Below, in pieces: positions 53,553 through 61,190 of a stretch of DNA of 64,000 nucleotides. The notes beneath the pieces were generated by a model. That model was given only the letters and a program-made list of their open reading frames with translations. It did no database searches and was not told the DNA's origin. The stretch comes from a virus. Location of the stretch: positions 1 to 64,000 of IMG/VR virus record IMGVR_UViG_3300025141_012093, one strand, 5' to 3'. Positions within the stretch are counted from its first letter, which is position 1; every line of letters starts with the position of its first letter. Position numbers and translations under genes: made by a program.

Positions 53553-54866
53553 TTATAAAACTTTGGCCGCTAATGTGGCAACTTTAGATCGTTCTCCCTT
53601 TGTCAGAGAAATATGACCGGCAAGATCAAAATCCTTAAATTTTTCAATTGCATAAGTCAATCCATTTGAAGTTGAATCTAAAAATGCATTATCAATTTGT
53701 TCAACATCTCCAGTTAAAATAATTTTAGTATTTTCCCCAACTCGGGTCACAATGGTTTTTAATTCGTGAGGACTTAAATTTTGTACCTCGTCGATAATAA
53801 CATATGCGTTAGAAATGGAACGGCCTCGAATATAACTCAATGCTTCGATTTCAATTGTGCCGTCATCGTATAAGTGTTCAATATTTTTAGTGTTTCCGCT
53901 CATTAGGAAGTCCAAGTTATCTTGAATTGGCATTAACCAAGGGCGCATTTTTTCTTCCAAAGTGCCGGGTAAAAATCCAATATCTTGGGAGCCCATAGCT
54001 TGTACTGGCTTTGATACTATTAATTTTTTATATATGTTCTTTTCTAAAACTTGTTCCAATCCAGCGGCCAAAGCAAGGAGAGTCTTCCCTGTGCCAGCTT
54101 TGCCTGTTATTGTTACAATAGGAATATTTGGATCGCTTAATAAATCTAAAGCAAATTTTTGTTCCTTGTTGCGAGGATGGACGCCCCAAGCTTCATTTTT
54201 ATAATCGTTAATATTAACAATTGGTGATTGATAATTTGTAAACTTTGCAAGAGCAGTCTTCTTTTCATTCTCGTTCGAAACTAACATAATATATTGATTG
54301 GGGTAAAAGCTTCCCTCATCAGGCTCAAGGGATAATTTTTCTTTTCCAATATAAAACTGGTCAATAAATTGGTCATCTACCAAGTGAGTAGCAATACCTG
54401 AGAATAGTTCATCGTGTGTGTCAATAAGTTTATTAGTCTTGTATTCTTCGCTCGGGAAACCCAGCGAATCACATTTAACGCGCATATTGATATCTTGAGT
54501 AACAAGAATCACTTTTTTTCTTTTGTATTTTGCTTTTTCTTTTAAAGCTGTGGAGATGATTTGATTATCTGCATCCTCTTTTTCGAGGCCATCTGGCATA
54601 TAGATAGGGTCAAAGGCCCTAACAGATAATTTGCCGTGGCCATCAGGGATTTTTACTCCTGTGTGTAAATCGCCGTGGGCTCTCAAATCATCCAAAATGC
54701 GGATAAAGTGTCGAGCGTTTGCGCCGACGCCATCTTGACGTTTTTTATGCTTGTCGATCTCTTCTAACACCTTCAATGGAATGATGATATCGTGATCTTT
54801 AAAAGTGAATAAAGCCGTTGAATCAGCCAAATGAACATTGGTATCCAACACATATGTTTTTTTCAT
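53553..54866 (-). CDS. phoH: PIN-PhoH fusion protein (PhoH2-like ATPase/RNase)
   Basis: A 437-residue protein. Residues 1-150 form a PIN domain: YVLDTNVHLAD with the first acidic ligand, then EEIDKHK, DADNQIISTAL and VTQDINMR. Residues about 230-437 are the PhoH ATPase: Walker A GKAGTGKTLLAL near 262, PVQAMGSQDIGFLPGT, Walker B YVIIDEVQNL near 357, and LTGDVEQIDN. PhoH2 proteins are RNA helicase/RNase units; phages often carry PhoH. AGGA precedes the ATG. It diverges from the plus-strand lipoprotein gene. Confidence 0.93.
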   Translation of the reverse strand: MKKTYVLDTNVHLADSTALFTFKDHDIIIPLKVLEEIDKHKKRQDGVGANARHFIRILDDLRAHGDLHTGVKIPDGHGKLSVRAFDPIYMPDGLEKEDADNQIISTALKEKAKYKRKKVILVTQDINMRVKCDSLGFPSEEYKTNKLIDTHDELFSGIATHLVDDQFIDQFYIGKEKLSLEPDEGSFYPNQYIMLVSNENEKKTALAKFTNYQSPIVNINDYKNEAWGVHPRNKEQKFALDLLSDPNIPIVTITGKAGTGKTLLALAAGLEQVLEKNIYKKLIVSKPVQAMGSQDIGFLPGTLEEKMRPWLMPIQDNLDFLMSGNTKNIEHLYDDGTIEIEALSYIRGRSISNAYVIIDEVQNLSPHELKTIVTRVGENTKIILTGDVEQIDNAFLDSTSNGLTYAIEKFKDFDLAGHISLTKGERSKVATLAAKVL

Positions 54867-54928
54867 TAATCATCCTTGCTTAAATTAAATGAACCAAAAA
54901 GTTACACCTTATATATATTTACTTTAAG
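54867..54928. promoter_or_regulatory. Divergent intergenic region with TATATATA element
   Basis: 62 bases between the divergent phoH (minus) and protease (plus) genes. It contains an A/T block TTATATATATTTA at about 54910-54922, near-symmetric and close to the T4 late -10 TATAAATA in either direction. For the plus gene it sits only about ten bases before the ATG, so a start very near the gene would be needed. The -35 side is not obvious. Promoter role is inferred from the divergent layout. Confidence 0.35.
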
Positions 54929-55681
54929 ATGAGAGTCTCGTTAATCATATTTTTTCTTTCTATAATATTTAGCTCCTGTAGTAAGAATAATGACAATAAT
55001 TTTATAAATGCTCGTGATTCATTTGTAAATGTAATAATTGAAGAAAAGGTTACGATATGCGATGAGGGCGCCTGTTATCAAAGAACTTTTAAGGCGTCAA
55101 GTAGTGGCGTAGTTGTTATGTTTAAAAATAACAAGGTGGTTCTAACAGCAGGACATTCCTGCACTCCAAAAGATCCTAAAGAGATGCAAAAGCATGTTGA
55201 TGGTGACATAAAGATCGAGGTTGCAATGTATGGGTATGATATCCACAAGATGAAGCATCTTTTTGAAGTTGAGAAAATCGACATCGGAGAAGATATATGT
55301 GTTTTATCTGCTAACACGCTTTGGCAAGATGCTGTTCCGGTGGCTACTAAAATCCCGAAATACAATGAGAAGCTTTATAATTTTGCTGCTCCTCACGGTA
55401 TTTTTACAAACCATATGGTTCCATTATTAACTGGATATTATGTAGGACAAAGAAGCGAAATGGCCGCTTTCACGATACCAGCAGCAGCAGGTTCTTCGGG
55501 ATCTATGATACTGAACAAGAAGGGGCAATTAGTGGGGATGATCCATTCAGTTCATAGTGAATTTAATCATTTTGCACTGTCACCTACTCTAGTTTCTTTA
55601 AAATATTTTTTAGAAATCAGTAACAAAGAAAGAGTAGACTATTTTATTCAAAACATAGAATCATCAAGCATACTTCCGTAG
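54929..55681 (+). CDS. Secreted trypsin-like serine protease lipoprotein A
   Basis: A 250-residue protein on the opposite strand to its neighbours. Signal peptide 1-16 with lipobox FSSC (Cys17), so a host envelope lipoprotein. The trypsin fold triad is complete: His76 (LTAGHSC), Asp122 (GEDICVL), Ser190 (GSSGS). Cys44 and Cys49 may pair. It is a clear paralogue of the protein at 56475-57374, sharing VYNFAA/LYNFAA and LVGMIHSVHS. Its 3' end overlaps the converging minus gene by 34 bases. The ribosome site is weak. Confidence 0.85.
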   Translation: MRVSLIIFFLSIIFSSCSKNNDNNFINARDSFVNVIIEEKVTICDEGACYQRTFKASSSGVVVMFKNNKVVLTAGHSCTPKDPKEMQKHVDGDIKIEVAMYGYDIHKMKHLFEVEKIDIGEDICVLSANTLWQDAVPVATKIPKYNEKLYNFAAPHGIFTNHMVPLLTGYYVGQRSEMAAFTIPAAAGSSGSMILNKKGQLVGMIHSVHSEFNHFALSPTLVSLKYFLEISNKERVDYFIQNIESSSILP

Positions 55682-55986
55682 TCTTGGCGGCCAAGGCGGG
55701 AATCAAGCACTTTTTGATAAGATTGATAAAGAGCAGATAACCTACGGCCAGCGTCGATGGGTCCGTCGTATTGCCTTTTTAATTCGTACTCATCTTCTTG
55801 GAGAGGAGGGAAAGACGGTTTAAGTTCCCAACGGCCTGATAGCGATTGTTCTACGGTTCCAATCGAGCGGCCATCTACTATAATTTCAGTTTTGTAAGAA
55901 TCTATTTTAGTAAACTTGGTAACTGTTTTATCTTTCTTTTTCTTCTTAAGATAAGAGTCCAACATTTGCTTACTTTTCTTTTTCAT
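55648..55986 (-). CDS. Unknown basic small protein
   Basis: A 112-residue protein with a very basic N-terminus (MKKKSKQMLDSYLKKKKKDK), a short beta pair (TEIIVDGRSIGTVEQSLSGRWEL) and a helical C-terminus with GRRLSALYQSYQ. No family is recognised. Its 3' end overlaps the protease A gene by 34 bases on the other strand. The start overlaps the nucleotidyltransferase end by 17 bases, with GGAA upstream. Confidence 0.6.
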   Translation of the reverse strand: MKKKSKQMLDSYLKKKKKDKTVTKFTKIDSYKTEIIVDGRSIGTVEQSLSGRWELKPSFPPLQEDEYELKRQYDGPIDAGRRLSALYQSYQKVLDSRLGRQDYGSMLDDSMF

Positions 55987-56416
55987 TTTCCGTGTTTCCT
56001 ATGGCCATCGCGACGATTTCTCCAGCAGATGGTTGAAAATTCTTGCCTAAAAAGAAGAGCATTCCTATGCCAAGTTCTTTGCATACTTCAACTTCGGGAG
56101 TGTTATCGATGGTGCGGCCACCGCCGTTTCCAAAAAAGTCCGGTTTTAATTCTCTAAGAGTTGTGCAAACAGTTCCATCTTCATCTTCAGCGGGCACGAC
56201 GCTAACGACGCCAGGGATTTGCATAAGAATGCTTCTCCTTTTTCTAAAAGGAAGGAAGTTTTTGCCGTCCCATCTTCTTTCAGCGCACCATTTATCGCTA
56301 TTAAGAATTATAACCACATCTCCCAATTCAGTTGCTTCTTGAATCATTGCTATCTGTCCTCTGGTTGGCGGATCAAAGCCTCCGCTTAGGACAATAGTTG
56401 GTTGTTTCACATCCAT
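55970..56416 (-). CDS. Cytidylyltransferase-fold protein with altered HxGH motif
   Basis: A 148-residue Rossmann nucleotidyltransferase related to heptose-1-phosphate adenylyltransferase (HldE C-domain) and glycerol-3-phosphate cytidylyltransferase: VLSGGFDPPTRGQIAMIQEA, VIILNSDKW, LPFRKRRSILMQI, DEDGTVCTTLRELKPDFF and NTPEVEVCKELGI. The catalytic HxGH that should follow GGFDP is PTRGQ (residues 17-21), and the GGDR block reads GGGR. Both histidines that bind the NTP phosphates are lost. It may be inactive or use a different mechanism. It might otherwise supply an activated sugar for the island. Confidence 0.8.
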   Translation of the reverse strand: MDVKQPTIVLSGGFDPPTRGQIAMIQEATELGDVVIILNSDKWCAERRWDGKNFLPFRKRRSILMQIPGVVSVVPAEDEDGTVCTTLRELKPDFFGNGGGRTIDNTPEVEVCKELGIGMLFFLGKNFQPSAGEIVAMAIGNTENEKEK

Positions 56417-56474
56417 TTTGGTTTTCTACCTCTAGTTACATATAGCCAATAACATTAAAAGGATACCACAAATC
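56417..56474. promoter_or_regulatory. Divergent intergenic region before protease B
   Basis: 58 bases separating the nucleotidyltransferase start (minus) and protease B start (plus). AAAAGGAT about ten bases before the plus ATG is a good ribosome site. No clear -10 or -35 is visible; the sequence is AT-rich. The plus gene must have its own promoter because both upstream neighbours are on the other strand. Confidence 0.3.
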
Positions 56475-57374
56475 ATGCTAAAATTTAAAATGTATTTATT
56501 CAGCTTAGTCAGTTTATTGTTCCTTGTTTCCTGCTCATCTTGCAGTCACATCCCTATCAAAAGTCAGTACAAGTTAGGCGATTTGATCAATATCGATTCA
56601 ATGGTTAAAGTTGAATCGGTATATATTATTGAGCACTGTATTGGTGAAAGTTGTAATACATATAAAATGATGTCTACTTCTTCAGGATCGGCTGTTGCTA
56701 AATCTGAAGGCGGCAAATACATTTTAACAACAGGCCATACTTGCAATCCTGCATTTGGCGTCCCTTATGGACTTACAAACGTCAAGGTCACGCAACACAC
56801 ATTTGTTGTTGACTCAGAGGGCAAGAGGCACGCTACAGTAACTGTTGATTTTGATCAATCACAAGATGTGTGTATACTGCACTCTAAAACCTTGGATGTG
56901 CCGCTATTGCCAATTGCTTGGGATGATGCGCCAGATGTGGGAGACAAAGTATATAATTTTGCCGCTTCCCTTGGTGTATTTGGAGAAAAAACAATCCCTG
57001 TTCTTGAAGGAAGATATTCCGGTAAATATTGGGGGATGTCTCTGTACACAATTCCTACTATTGGAGGAAGCTCAGGGTCACCGATATTCGATGTTCGTGG
57101 CAGATTAATTGGTATGATTCACTCGGTACATAGTCGATATCATCATTTGTCGTTTGGGCCGAGGCACAAGGACCTAATGAAATATATTAAAATGAACACT
57201 TCTCACAATGTTCCAAGAGGCATTCGAACTGAGTGGACAGATATTCCTGAAAAGAAATCAAAGAAGATTTATCTTGATGAAGTAGGGCTTAAAAAATACC
57301 TAGACAAAATTAAAACTCAAGAATGTGATTGCGAAGGTCCTGAGTGTTTATCTAAATGTATTAACTTTAAGTAA
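56475..57374 (+). CDS. Secreted trypsin-like serine protease lipoprotein B
   Basis: A 299-residue paralogue of the protease at 54929-55681. Signal peptide with lipobox LVSC (Cys20). Triad complete: His88 (LTTGHTC), Asp131 (SQDVCIL), Ser200 (GGSSGSP). The fold core is shared (VYNFAASLGVFG, YTIPTIGGSSGSPIF, LIGMIHSVHS). It has an extra C-terminal tail of about 60 residues ending in a Cys cluster (CDCEGPECLSKC). It converges on the ClpP-like gene with an 8-base overlap. Its AGGAT ribosome site is good. Confidence 0.87.
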   Translation: MLKFKMYLFSLVSLLFLVSCSSCSHIPIKSQYKLGDLINIDSMVKVESVYIIEHCIGESCNTYKMMSTSSGSAVAKSEGGKYILTTGHTCNPAFGVPYGLTNVKVTQHTFVVDSEGKRHATVTVDFDQSQDVCILHSKTLDVPLLPIAWDDAPDVGDKVYNFAASLGVFGEKTIPVLEGRYSGKYWGMSLYTIPTIGGSSGSPIFDVRGRLIGMIHSVHSRYHHLSFGPRHKDLMKYIKMNTSHNVPRGIRTEWTDIPEKKSKKIYLDEVGLKKYLDKIKTQECDCEGPECLSKCINFK

Positions 57375-57999
57375 CGATCTCATCTACAAGGCCATATTTT
57401 AAACACGTTTTGGCATTCCACCATAAATCGTGCTTAAGCATTTTAGCAAGTTCTTTTTGAGGAATTTTGGTATGCTTCATATAGATATCTTTAATGGTTT
57501 TCATTAAGAGTTCATTATTAGTCATATCATCCTTTAGTTCCTCATACTTACCCCAGGCCCCAGCAGATAGTTGATGTATAAGCATAAAAGAGTGCTCGTG
57601 TATCATTCGATGCTCACCCACAACGCTCATCATTGTTGCTGCTGATGCGGCACAACCATCAATGACAGTTGTGACCGGGACTTCCGATGTCCTAATATAA
57701 TCAACGGCTGAAAAGCCAGCAAAAACGCTACCTCCATAGGAATTGATATGAAGGTATAAATCTCCAATAGCTGTGGATTGTAGAGCATTCGCTTTATTCA
57801 ACATATTGATTTCTAGATTCTTTAAAGACTTATTCAAAGCAAGAATTTTAGGACGAGTAACTTCTGAGTAAAAATATATTCTATTGTTAGCTGAAGTTAC
57901 TTGATCTTTTTCTGAGTTACCACCAGCTTCATCTCCCCCTCGGGTGGCATTGGGTTGTTCGTCCGAATCTACTTCGGAAATCCACTTAGTTGAAATCAT
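57367..57999 (-). CDS. clpP: ClpP-like serine protease
   Basis: A 210-residue ClpP-family protease. Triad: Ser119 (GCAASAATMMSV), His142 (MLIHQLSAG), Asp191 (HDLWWNA). The strand LYLHINSYGGSVFAGFSAVDYI and KYGLVDEIV are typical. The N-terminal 40 residues are an extra acidic segment that could be a propeptide or targeting sequence. In phages ClpP-like proteins act as prohead proteases or modulate host proteolysis; no Clp ATPase is in the window. AAGGA precedes the ATG. Confidence 0.9.
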   Translation of the reverse strand: MISTKWISEVDSDEQPNATRGGDEAGGNSEKDQVTSANNRIYFYSEVTRPKILALNKSLKNLEINMLNKANALQSTAIGDLYLHINSYGGSVFAGFSAVDYIRTSEVPVTTVIDGCAASAATMMSVVGEHRMIHEHSFMLIHQLSAGAWGKYEELKDDMTNNELLMKTIKDIYMKHTKIPQKELAKMLKHDLWWNAKTCLKYGLVDEIVT

Positions 58000-58008
58000 C
58001 TTATTCCT

Positions 58009-58167
58009 TTATTTCTTTTTTAGTTCAGTAACGATTTTAGTCATATCAGATTCGATCTTTCGAACGACATTAGCAAGCTCGCTTTGCAAAGCTACCATTT
58101 CATCACGCAAACTACTGATTCGTGTAGAAATGTGATTTACTTTTTCTTCAAGTTTCTTTGTAGACAT
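58009..58167 (-). CDS. Small coiled-coil protein
   Basis: A 52-residue helical protein beginning MSTKKLEEKVNHISTRI with heptad-like leucines and a Lys-rich end. The ATG at 58165-58167 is chosen because AAGGAG sits five bases upstream; a longer reading would run through the tRNA-Arg gene. It is transcribed directly after the tRNA. No function is known; a small regulator or structural peptide is possible. Confidence 0.6.
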   Translation of the reverse strand: MSTKKLEEKVNHISTRISSLRDEMVALQSELANVVRKIESDMTKIVTELKKK

Positions 58168-58172
58168 TTTAT

Positions 58173-58178
58173 CTCCTT
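58173..58178 (-). promoter_or_regulatory. Shine-Dalgarno deciding the start of the 52-residue gene
   Basis: AAGGAG on the minus strand, five bases before the ATG at 58165-58167. It lies just after the CCA end of tRNA-Arg, showing that the coding start follows the tRNA and not the reverse. Confidence 0.7.
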
Positions 58179-58183
58179 TTTTT

Positions 58184-58250
<67 letters not shown>

Positions 58251-58260
<10 letters not shown>

Positions 58261-59012
58261 GTATACTCATTCAGAAGCAACACTTTCCAAGTATCTCTCC
58301 AGCTTTTAACGTTAGTAATCTGATGTCGATACTTTGATTGTTTTATTGCAGAAGCAAGGGCAAAGTCGTTTCCTCCAGGCTCAGTTCGGTCACCAAAAAA
58401 ATTGATGACCGTGTTATCACAGATCATATCATTAGATTCCAGATATGTTAAGACTTGAGATTTATCTTTGCCAGGATTAAAGATATCAATGCTAATCTCG
58501 CCTCCGACTACGGCAGTAATCTTATCTTCATATTTGGTATTTAAAACTGATGTAAACAACCTTCTTTCACTTTCTTTCTTATCAAATAAAGAATATTCTT
58601 TACGATCCTCTTGAGTGGCGTTGCGACCGACGACGGAAAAATTAATCATCCCTATGCGGTCTTCAATGTGATTCCCACGACGCTTAGGATATTTTGAAGA
58701 AAGAATCTTTTCTTTTAAATCTTCTCGGAGGCCATCAGGCTCAACAAAATCGTTTTGATAGATTTGCTTTCCATATTGATAGAAACAATTGCCCATACAA
58801 GTAAAGACGCCGTGGACAGTTTTAAGGACACTTTCGGGTAATTGGGCCTTAATCTTCTCAAAATCGCTCCCAGAAGCAAGATAAACTTGATGTTTTGAGG
58901 CAAATTCTGTAAAGAATGAAGCAAAATTTGGATGTACAAGCTGACGAGGTGGGGTAAGAGTCCCATCAACGTCAAAGATGTATATTTCTTTTATTTTAGC
59001 GGTTGAATTCAT
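58251..59012 (-). CDS. Eukaryotic-type phosphomannomutase (PMM2-like HAD)
   Basis: A 253-residue HAD-superfamily enzyme that matches animal and plant PMM: FDVDGTLTPPRQ with Asp14 and Asp16, GSDFEKIKAQLPESVL, KRRGNHIEDRIGMINFSVVG, RNATQEDRKEYSLFDKKE, VVGGEISIDIF and FFGDRTEPGGNDFALA. It interconverts mannose-6-phosphate and mannose-1-phosphate, feeding GDP-mannose for Gmd (25406). Bacteria usually use the unrelated ManB. Its TAG stop lies inside the 5' end of tRNA-Arg. Its ATG overlaps the upstream small gene by 17 bases. Confidence 0.92.
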
Positions 59013-59190
59013 TTAATAACACCAAGTTCTCTTTGCACCAGTCAAAAGTCTGGACTCTGACATCTCCTACCTCCTTGTAAAATAAGGTAGCGTTCTTCTT
59101 GCGATAATCTACGTTCATCAAGACAACACGCTGAGTTGGAGTGTTTTTACAATAATATTCACGCAGGGGTTTTAGATCCTCGTCTATCAT
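58996..59190 (-). CDS. Small protein of unknown function
   Basis: A 64-residue protein beginning MIDEDLKPLREYYC, with a beta-like middle (RVVLMNVDYRKKNATLFY) and a Trp-Cys motif (TFDWCKENL) near the end. AGGT precedes the ATG. It overlaps the phosphomannomutase gene. No family is recognised. Confidence 0.6.
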   Translation of the reverse strand: MIDEDLKPLREYYCKNTPTQRVVLMNVDYRKKNATLFYKEVGDVRVQTFDWCKENLVLLNEFNR

Positions 59191-59191
59191 T

Positions 59192-59377
59192 TTAACCTAA
59201 CAAAAGCTTAAGTTGCTTTTCGTCAATCTTGACTGCGCGGCCTTTCGCTTTTCCTTGCTCTTGTAAAATTTCTTCGTGTTGAAGTTCAGCAAGAAATGGA
59301 TATTTTTCAAATACTTGCTTCAGCGTTAAATTTTGGGCTGCTTGTATTTCTTTTATTTTTTCGGTTATTATTCCCAT
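59192..59377 (-). CDS. Small helical protein of unknown function
   Basis: A 61-residue helical protein beginning MGIITEKIKEIQAAQNLTL. GGAG lies nine bases before the ATG. Its first 71 bases overlap the 3' part of the larger gene upstream in a different frame. Its stop is one base from the next start. No function is known. Confidence 0.55.
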   Translation of the reverse strand: MGIITEKIKEIQAAQNLTLKQVFEKYPFLAELQHEEILQEQGKAKGRAVKIDEKQLKLLLG

Positions 59378-59603
59378 TTTTAGTCTCCTTGGTAGTAAAA
59401 GCAGGGTCCTTGCGATATTTCACAATAAAGCGGCCATCGGCCTTTCGCTTTACCTTGGTCTGCATATTTTCTTGTTTCTTCTTTACCCACTCTTCTTTTA
59501 ATTTTTCAACTCTGGTCAGAGCTTCCAAATGTGTAGAACAAACATTGTCATTTGTCCACTTTGGGCCTGGTTTTATTTTAGTTGTCGTAGTTTCTTCGCT
59601 CAT
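59307..59603 (-). CDS. Small basic protein of unknown function
   Basis: A 98-residue protein, Lys-rich, with about 70 well-composed residues (KWTNDNVCSTHLEALTRVEKL) followed by a Lys/Asn-rich end that overlaps the next gene by 71 bases. GGAG precedes the ATG. The overlapping C-terminus has low complexity and may reflect a stop codon that drifted downstream. Function unknown. Confidence 0.55.
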   Translation of the reverse strand: MSEETTTTKIKPGPKWTNDNVCSTHLEALTRVEKLKEEWVKKKQENMQTKVKRKADGRFIVKYRKDPAFTTKETKNGNNNRKNKRNTSSPKFNAEASI

Positions 59604-59615
59604 TTAAAACTCCAA

Positions 59616-59879
59616 TTATAATATAAATTCGTTAAAATCAATTTTCTTCTTCATAGCCAGTTGAACAAGTTCATACTGAGTTGCTTCTTTGTTGAATTTG
59701 ATTTTTCTTCTTTTCAATTCTTTTTTTAAGCACGCTCTTTCTTCAAAGGATGAAAAAAGTCCCTTATGAACAAGAAGCCCGATAAGGTCTCGTCGCTTAA
59801 TCTGCTTTTTCTTTAATAAGTTATTGTCTTGTCCAAGAAAGTGTTTAGACTCTTCTAAAATTTGATCTTTAGTAAGCAT
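59616..59879 (-). CDS. Small basic protein of unknown function
   Basis: An 87-residue helical, strongly basic protein (LLKKKQIKRRDLIGLLVHKGL, LKKELKRRKIKFNK) with GAGG before the ATG. The composition suits nucleic-acid binding, but no family is recognised. Confidence 0.6.
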   Translation of the reverse strand: MLTKDQILEESKHFLGQDNNLLKKKQIKRRDLIGLLVHKGLFSSFEERACLKKELKRRKIKFNKEATQYELVQLAMKKKIDFNEFIL

Positions 59880-59894
59880 TGTTACCTCTTTGAA

Positions 59895-60083
59895 TTATTT
59901 ACAGTCATTGATACAAGGGCATTCTTGTTCAGCATTACTTGGCTTGTCTTGATCACCGTACCATCTTTTTTCAACAGCATCTCTTTGACATTCTTGGTAT
60001 GAGATAGCCACTCCCAAGAACATCAAGATTATACTACATATGAAACCAAGTTTTAATAGTTTATCTTTTGTTTCCCATTTCAT
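59895..60083 (-). CDS. Small single-pass membrane protein
   Basis: A 62-residue protein. One hydrophobic helix (LGFICSIILMFLGVAISY) at about residues 12-30, then a polar tail with a Cys group (ECPCINDC). AAGGAG lies upstream. It could sit in the host inner membrane with the Cys-rich tail outside. Function unknown. Confidence 0.6.
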   Translation of the reverse strand: MKWETKDKLLKLGFICSIILMFLGVAISYQECQRDAVEKRWYGDQDKPSNAEQECPCINDCK

Positions 60084-60129
60084 AGCATTTATCTCCTTTA
60101 ATATTAGTCATAATTAGACTAAAGTCAAG

Positions 60130-60600
60130 CTATTTCGAATGTTTATCGGCAATAGAACTAGCAGCAAAGGCATCTGGCTTGACCTTACACTCGAAGCCGA
60201 CACCTCTGGCATAACCAATAAGCATATCAGCATATGAGCTTGTTTTGGCTTTCTTGTCTGAGGAAGATATATCTAAATGTATTTCAATGTTTGCTTCTGG
60301 GCATTCGTTGTGCAGCCTCAAAGACAGTTGAACTGATTTTTCGACTTCCAATGTGATTCGCTCCAGAATTGTTGGAAACTTGTAAGCATTGAATCTTGTT
60401 TTTTTAAAAAAATAACGACCTCCAGTCTGACTCTCTGCTCCGTGCAAGCATATAACTGTCGAAAAAATACATTCTCTTCGTTCTACGTGACTGTCAGTCC
60501 CAATGAATATTGTCCCTCTATTTTGAGTGTGTATGCGAGCAAACTTCAAGATTTCGTGATAAGTTATTTCAGGTCCAGATCCGCAGTACCAATCCGACAC
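60130..60600 (-). CDS. YkuK/DUF458 family RNase H-like protein
   Basis: A 156-residue protein resembling the YkuK family: GTIFIGTDSHVERRECIFSTVI places the acidic strand, and the end KPDAFAASSIADKHSK is the family signature. The fold is RNase H-like. No biochemical role is established. The start is GTG at 60598-60600 with AGGAG seven bases upstream, overlapping the upstream stop by one base. Confidence 0.82.
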   Translation of the reverse strand: MSDWYCGSGPEITYHEILKFARIHTQNRGTIFIGTDSHVERRECIFSTVICLHGAESQTGGRYFFKKTRFNAYKFPTILERITLEVEKSVQLSLRLHNECPEANIEIHLDISSSDKKAKTSSYADMLIGYARGVGFECKVKPDAFAASSIADKHSK

Positions 60601-60956
60601 TATTTGGCTCCTGAGATAACTTCTAAATTCTCACAGAACTCCCATCGTGTAAAAGTCTTCTGGCCATAATTCCATCTGACTTCTACGATATATCGAACAT
60701 TATCATACACACCCACAACTCCATATGCTGTGATTACACGCTTAGGTTCGTTAAGCACGATGCCGTGATACTTCTTCAAAGTCAGCTTGTGCTTCAAACA
60801 AACAAGGTTTCCAGTAGCGATATGTGTAGGTGTAAGGTCGTTCCACAAATAGGGAATGATGTGATCAGTCAAAAAAGAATCAAAACGAAAATAGGCCCTA
60901 TAATACAGGTTACGTACTTTTTCTTTTACTTTTTTTATGGGTTGGCTTAGATTCAT
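60600..60956 (-). CDS. Unknown phage protein
   Basis: A 118-residue basic protein starting MNLSQPIKKVKEKV, with Tyr/Arg-rich middle (NLYYRAYFRFDSFL) and a beta C-terminus (RVITAYGVVGVYDNVRYI). The ATG at 60954-60956 lies after tRNA-Asn and has an AGGT site; a longer reading would translate the tRNA. No family is recognised. Confidence 0.62.
   Translation of the reverse strand: MNLSQPIKKVKEKVRNLYYRAYFRFDSFLTDHIIPYLWNDLTPTHIATGNLVCLKHKLTLKKYHGIVLNEPKRVITAYGVVGVYDNVRYIVEVRWNYGQKTFTRWEFCENLEVISGAK
60608..60612 (-). promoter_or_regulatory. Shine-Dalgarno for the YkuK-like gene
   Basis: AGGAG on the minus strand, seven bases before a GTG start. It lies inside the preceding coding region and decides the GTG. 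Confidence 0.6.
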
Positions 60957-60971
60957 ATTTTTTTGACCTGA

Positions 60972-61044
60972 CTGTGGAGGCAGGTCTCGAACCTGCAACC
61001 CCCTGGTTAACAGCCAGGTGTACTACCAGTTGTACTACTCCACA
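60972..61044 (-). tRNA. trnN(guu): tRNA-Asn(GTT) without encoded CCA
   Basis: A 73-base cloverleaf: acceptor TGTGGAG with CTCCACA, anticodon stem CCTGG-CTGTTAA-CCAGG with anticodon GTT (61011-61009), T arm GCAGGTTCGAGACCTGC, discriminator G. The next bases are TCA, not CCA, so the end must be added by a CCA enzyme, unlike tRNA-Arg in this window. It reads AAC/AAT. The next coding start on the transcript follows 15 bases later. Confidence 0.93.
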
Positions 61045-61089
61045 CTAAGAAACATCTGATTATAACTAGTAGAGGTGCTGAAGTCAATA

Positions 61090-61103
61090 AAGAAATATTT
61101 CTT
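61090..61103. repeat. Perfect 14-bp palindrome AAGAAATATTTCTT
   Basis: Reads the same on both strands. It lies about 45 bases upstream of tRNA-Asn on the transcript. It could be an operator or a processing hairpin; no T-run follows. Confidence 0.45.
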
Positions 61104-61182
61104 ACTGAGTAAGTTCTTAGAAGAATTAGAGAATTAATTTATATTAAAAATAAGAATTTACTTACTTAAAGAAATATGTTAT

Positions 61183-61190
61183 TATTTATA
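61183..61190 (-). promoter_or_regulatory. Putative T4-type late promoter -10, TATAAATA
   Basis: Exact TATAAATA on the minus strand, upstream of tRNA-Asn and the unknown genes beyond. It matches the T4 late -10 that gp55 recognises, and a gp55-like sigma is in the window. Exact chance matches are expected in AT-rich DNA, so this is a candidate only. Confidence 0.5.

Noticed and set aside
55683-55695. Hairpin CTTGG-CGG-CCAAG just after the protease A stop as a terminator
   Set aside because: Short stem within the opposite-strand gene and the T-run is 16 bases away.
60957-60998. Longer N-terminus for the 118-residue protein through tRNA-Asn
   Set aside because: It would overlap the tRNA acceptor end and lacks a ribosome site.
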